DNA from: Fictibacillus phosphorivorans
Lineage (GTDB): Bacteria > Bacillota > Bacilli > Bacillales > Fictibacillaceae
NCBI RefSeq assembly: GCF_001629705.1
Contig: NZ_CP015378.1
Coordinates: forward strand, 3,658,001-3,722,000
Reading direction: 5' to 3'
DNA: 64,000 bases
Both the position numbers and the translations under genes were made by a program. This document shows, piece after piece, positions 61,660-64,000 of the stretch. The first letter of the stretch is position 1. The number at the start of each line of letters is the position of its first letter. The notes beneath the pieces are model-generated. The model had not been told where the DNA came from, ran no database searches, and saw only the letters and a program-made list of their open reading frames with translations.

Positions 61660-62418
61660 TTAGTATCTTAACTTCATCAATACGCTCTTAATCTCTTCAT
61701 CATTCATCATTAGTTCTGAATGTTTCTCTGTAATCTTAGCTAACGCCACATCATGATAAAAGAATTCGATGAAAACCTTGATGAATGGACGAGATTTGGT
61801 CTTCAATGCTTGCCAACTCTGACTCTCCATCCCTGCGAAGATGACTTCCGTCTCATCAACGACTACAAGGCGAAAGCGCTCTAGGGAGTGATGCTCTTGC
61901 GCAGGAATCAACGTGTGCACATGAGAAAGTGTGGACTCCAACTCACCAACAACAAGCACTTCCACATCCACTCCCTGCTTTTCCTTTTCTTGCAAAATTA
62001 TTAGGATTTCTTGAATATCATCCTGCCAGCCAGAAACGCGAATGGATTTATCCGCTGTTTGAAGAAGCTGCTTCGTCTGTGCACGAATCGACGAATCTAC
62101 CTTCAGACTCCAAACGTGTTCATCGTAAAACTTTCGCTTTGATGTATTATTTTTGAGCTGCTCTACGTTTTCTTGAAATTCTGTCGTCAGCTTCTCAATC
62201 ACGATTGATAGGGGTAGCGCGGTATAAAGCTTCTTTTTTTCTGACACCGAATCCAGCACCATGCCTTTTTCGATCATGCGCGATAGCACTTCATATATCT
62301 TGGATTTCGGAACACCCGAGTATTTAACGATATTCGTCGCGTCCATCGGTTCCTCGCTTGAAGCAAGAACCTCGAACACCTGACTTTCGTATTGTGAAAA
62401 ACCGAATTTTTGTAGCAT
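61660..62418 (-). CDS. TrmB-family transcriptional regulator
   Basis: 252 residues. N-terminal winged helix (YESQVFEVLASSEEPMDATN then VPKSKIYEVLSRMIEKGMV) and a coiled linker, then a C-terminal PLD-like effector domain as in TrmB/YrhO-type proteins. AGGAGG ribosome site. Target is unknown; no sugar transporter is adjacent except the MFS gene 1.3 kb away. Confidence 0.85.
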   Translation of the reverse strand: MLQKFGFSQYESQVFEVLASSEEPMDATNIVKYSGVPKSKIYEVLSRMIEKGMVLDSVSEKKKLYTALPLSIVIEKLTTEFQENVEQLKNNTSKRKFYDEHVWSLKVDSSIRAQTKQLLQTADKSIRVSGWQDDIQEILIILQEKEKQGVDVEVLVVGELESTLSHVHTLIPAQEHHSLERFRLVVVDETEVIFAGMESQSWQALKTKSRPFIKVFIEFFYHDVALAKITEKHSELMMNDEEIKSVLMKLRY

Positions 62419-62572
62419 GGTTCCTCCTAAAAATAGCCTCTTATCTTCTACAGCTATCTTAAAACAATTATGGCCCTATCGCTAGTCCTTGAAACGTTTC
62501 TTTATAGTCTAATTCTAGGTAAGTTAAGTAATTAATGCTGTTCCCACGATAGAATTGTTTGTATAAATATAA

Positions 62573-62603
62573 AACCACTACGAATTAACCATTCGCAGTG
62601 GTT
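62573..62603 (-). terminator. Hairpin in the gap after the immunity genes
   Basis: AACCACT and CGAAT pair with ATTCG and AGTGGTT (one mismatch), with TTTTATATTT on the minus strand. It is 147 bp from the nearest stop codon. Nothing else was recognised in 62419-62749. Confidence 0.55.
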
Positions 62604-62749
62604 ATTGTTTTAACTACACTGAACCAATTAAAATTAAATATAAAAAATCTATGATTGTCTTTTGTTATAGACAATAAAGAAATTAATCAAAACCGTTGTT
62701 TAACTAATCCATTTAAAGTTTCAGTCAAACTGCTCTAAAACTTGTACCA

Positions 62750-63199
62750 CTAATTTCTATTCTTCACATCATCAAACCATGAATCAAAAATGTCGTCAGG
62801 AAGGAGTTCATTATCATGTGAGTAAACTAATTCGTATTTATAATGTGCTTTTAAACTATTTTCTTTAACATCGTAATGCATTTTGATTTCAGTGGGCATT
62901 TCTCTATTAAAGTCCTCACATTTATTATGAATAGACTTTAGATTTTCATTCCCTATTTTTAATACTGCCTTATGTCTATCTGATGAAACATCATAAATGT
63001 GTTGCTCAACAGCATGATTAACTTGATTTTTGTGGACTAACTTTCCATTTATTCTGTAGAAAACATCAAATACATACATGTTTGGTTCATAAGAACAATA
63101 GATAAATATATCATCTGCTTTATGCTCTACATATTCTAAACAGATCGCTACCATATCTGCTTGCAACTCTGAGATATAATCTTCAAATACCTTTTCCAC
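62750..63199 (-). CDS. YezG/DUF600-like immunity-type protein
   Basis: 149 residues from GTG 63199: TTAGGGGGA lies about 9 bp upstream, and the TTG at 63223 precedes it. Residues ELQADMVAICLEYVEHKADD then IYCSYEPNMYVFDVFYRING resemble the YezG/DUF600 family of immunity proteins in toxin cassettes. AT-rich, as usual for such genes. It is first of a series with SUKH proteins toward the window edge. The toxin gene is presumably beyond 64 kb. Confidence 0.6.
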   Translation of the reverse strand: MEKVFEDYISELQADMVAICLEYVEHKADDIFIYCSYEPNMYVFDVFYRINGKLVHKNQVNHAVEQHIYDVSSDRHKAVLKIGNENLKSIHNKCEDFNREMPTEIKMHYDVKENSLKAHYKYELVYSHDNELLPDDIFDSWFDDVKNRN

Positions 63200-63328
63200 T
63201 GCTGCTATCCCCCTAACTTTCAAAAGATTTCTTACCTTAGATTGTTAACCTATGTATTGGTTTGCAGGGAATTCATCTTCTCTTTCAGTTAATTTAAACT
63301 TTCTATAAAGTGAGATTAAATTAAAATA

Positions 63329-63787
63329 TTAAAGAATAGTTTCAAACGCGCAGCTTAACATGGAATCAAAACTTTCAAATGACTGAATTAATGTTCCTGA
63401 TGGTTTATCAAGTTCTACATACTTATTCTCTACTTGATCGTAACCATACCACGCTGTATTAGAATCCCCATAAAAGATATATTGCTTCTGCCAATCATTC
63501 TCATGCCATAAATTGTTTGTTTCAATAAAACCTTGAAAGTCTATAGCTTTCTTCTTTTCAAGAAAAACTTGATCAACACCGTAGATGACCAATCCGTTAA
63601 AGTCTAATCCATTTGTTGTCTGTAAAAACTTTATATATGAACTAGGTAATGCTACACTTATTAAATTTTGTTCAACATTGTTCTTCATTTTCATAATTTC
63701 ACTATCACAAGCTGGATTTCTGAGTGAACTTTCGTATTTTTCTTCAATTTTTTTAATCTCTAGTAATAGATCCTTCCAATGTGACAA
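63329..63787 (-). CDS. SUKH (SMI1/KNR4) family immunity protein
   Basis: 152 residues. LPSSYIKFLQTTNGLDFNGL is the SUKH core motif (P-x-x-Y-x-x-F-L-x-x-x-N-G), followed by GVDQVF and YIFYGDSNTAWYGYDQ as in YrhA-type members. Such proteins neutralise secreted nuclease or other polymorphic toxins. Cytosolic, AT-rich, same strand as its neighbours. Confidence 0.85.
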   Translation of the reverse strand: MSHWKDLLLEIKKIEEKYESSLRNPACDSEIMKMKNNVEQNLISVALPSSYIKFLQTTNGLDFNGLVIYGVDQVFLEKKKAIDFQGFIETNNLWHENDWQKQYIFYGDSNTAWYGYDQVENKYVELDKPSGTLIQSFESFDSMLSCAFETIL

Positions 63788-63820
63788 AATATTTTTCCCC
63801 TTTACATTGTTTATGTATAA

Positions 63821-64000
63821 CTAGCCCCTTAGAGCCAAAATTTCTTCTCTATTGTACTCAGTCATTGCTAGGAAAAATTCAACAAAATTCTCAAACCTAT
63901 CTATTTCTTCTCCAGCAAACCAAAGTATTTCTCCTGGTTTAGCTGAATTTGGTAAACATAGAACAAATAAATCCTTATCATATTCCGTAGCAGCTATTGG
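63821..64000 (-). CDS. SUKH-like immunity protein, C-terminal part (cut by window edge)
   Basis: Open on the minus strand from the window edge to TAG at 63821: 59 codons with no start in view. Residues read PIAATEYDKDLFVLCLPNSA, then GEILWFAGEEIDRF and EFFLAMTEYNREE. The DLFVL-x-C and GE-h-h-W-F-A-G-E-E-I pattern is like SUKH-family C-termini. It lies 34 bp upstream of the SUKH gene at 63329 and is probably in one operon with it. Confidence 0.65.
   Translation of the reverse strand, partial: PIAATEYDKDLFVLCLPNSAKPGEILWFAGEEIDRFENFVEFFLAMTEYNREEILALRG

Overview
The window looks like the chromosome of an aerobic, endospore-former-type Bacillaceae member. Evidence is the low-GC Firmicute gene style with AGGAGG-type ribosome sites, ATG/GTG/TTG starts, and genes typical of Bacillus relatives (ycsG-ycsI, sacB-levB, an rsbK/rsbM/rsbY stress module, pssA, deoD, fixABCX). 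A genus such as Fictibacillus or a close relative is only an inference. No rRNA, tRNA, IS element or CRISPR array was seen.

Layout. 1-1.2 kb: end of ycsG, then ycsI. 1.5-6.7 kb: sucrose PTS operon (scrA-scrB-scrK) with its LacI-type repressor gene and twin operators. 6.8-13.6 kb: YihY-type membrane protein, a secreted pyroglutamyl-peptidase-like protein, a DHA2 drug transporter, and two proteins with an RsbRD-like sensor domain, one of them a histidine kinase. 13.9-18.5 kb: DeoR regulator, four-carbon acid sugar kinase, PdxA2-type dehydrogenase and GntP permease, fitting D-threonate/D-erythronate catabolism. 19-23.8 kb: RsbY-RsbM-RsbK-like module known to feed SigB in the B. cereus group. 24.8-26 kb: pxpA and a small coiled-coil protein. 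26-34.7 kb: mannosylglycerate/glucosylglycerate utilisation (glycerate kinase, glucosylglycerate phosphorylase, GH38 MngB-like hydrolase, MngA-like PTS, RpiR regulator). 35-41.7 kb: pssA, NUDIX, small membrane proteins, an orphan phage-fibre-like gene and an XRE-TPR regulator. 41.8-48.5 kb: MHYT-PAS-GGDEF-EAL protein and fixABCX. 51-58.7 kb: levansucrase and levanase next to a two-component system and an orphan sugar-binding lipoprotein. 59-62.4 kb: MFS transporter, deoD, TrmB-type regulator. 62.7-64 kb: immunity-type genes (YezG/DUF600-like and SUKH), the last cut by the window edge.

The most unusual signal is between the genes. Nine intergenic arrays share a strict 21-bp period. Within an array only a keyword of about 8-9 bp recurs and the other 12-13 bp vary. 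Keywords differ between arrays: CGGTGAA type at 1.3, 13.7, 24.6 and 50.9 kb, TGAGCGAA at 34.8 kb, TATGGGTC at 7.8 kb, TTATCCGTGAA at 18.7 kb, and GGACAG in two opposed arrays at 58.8-59.1 kb. Five arrays end at the same side in a nearly identical tail of about 36 bp, and these five contain six regular units each. One tail sits beside a different keyword. I do not recognise this as a described element.

Two copies of a GTTGATTGGAG...AATCAAC palindromic repeat, of a kind widespread in Bacillaceae, also occur (11.7 and 31.7 kb). The first carries an extra self-complementary insert of about 128 bp.
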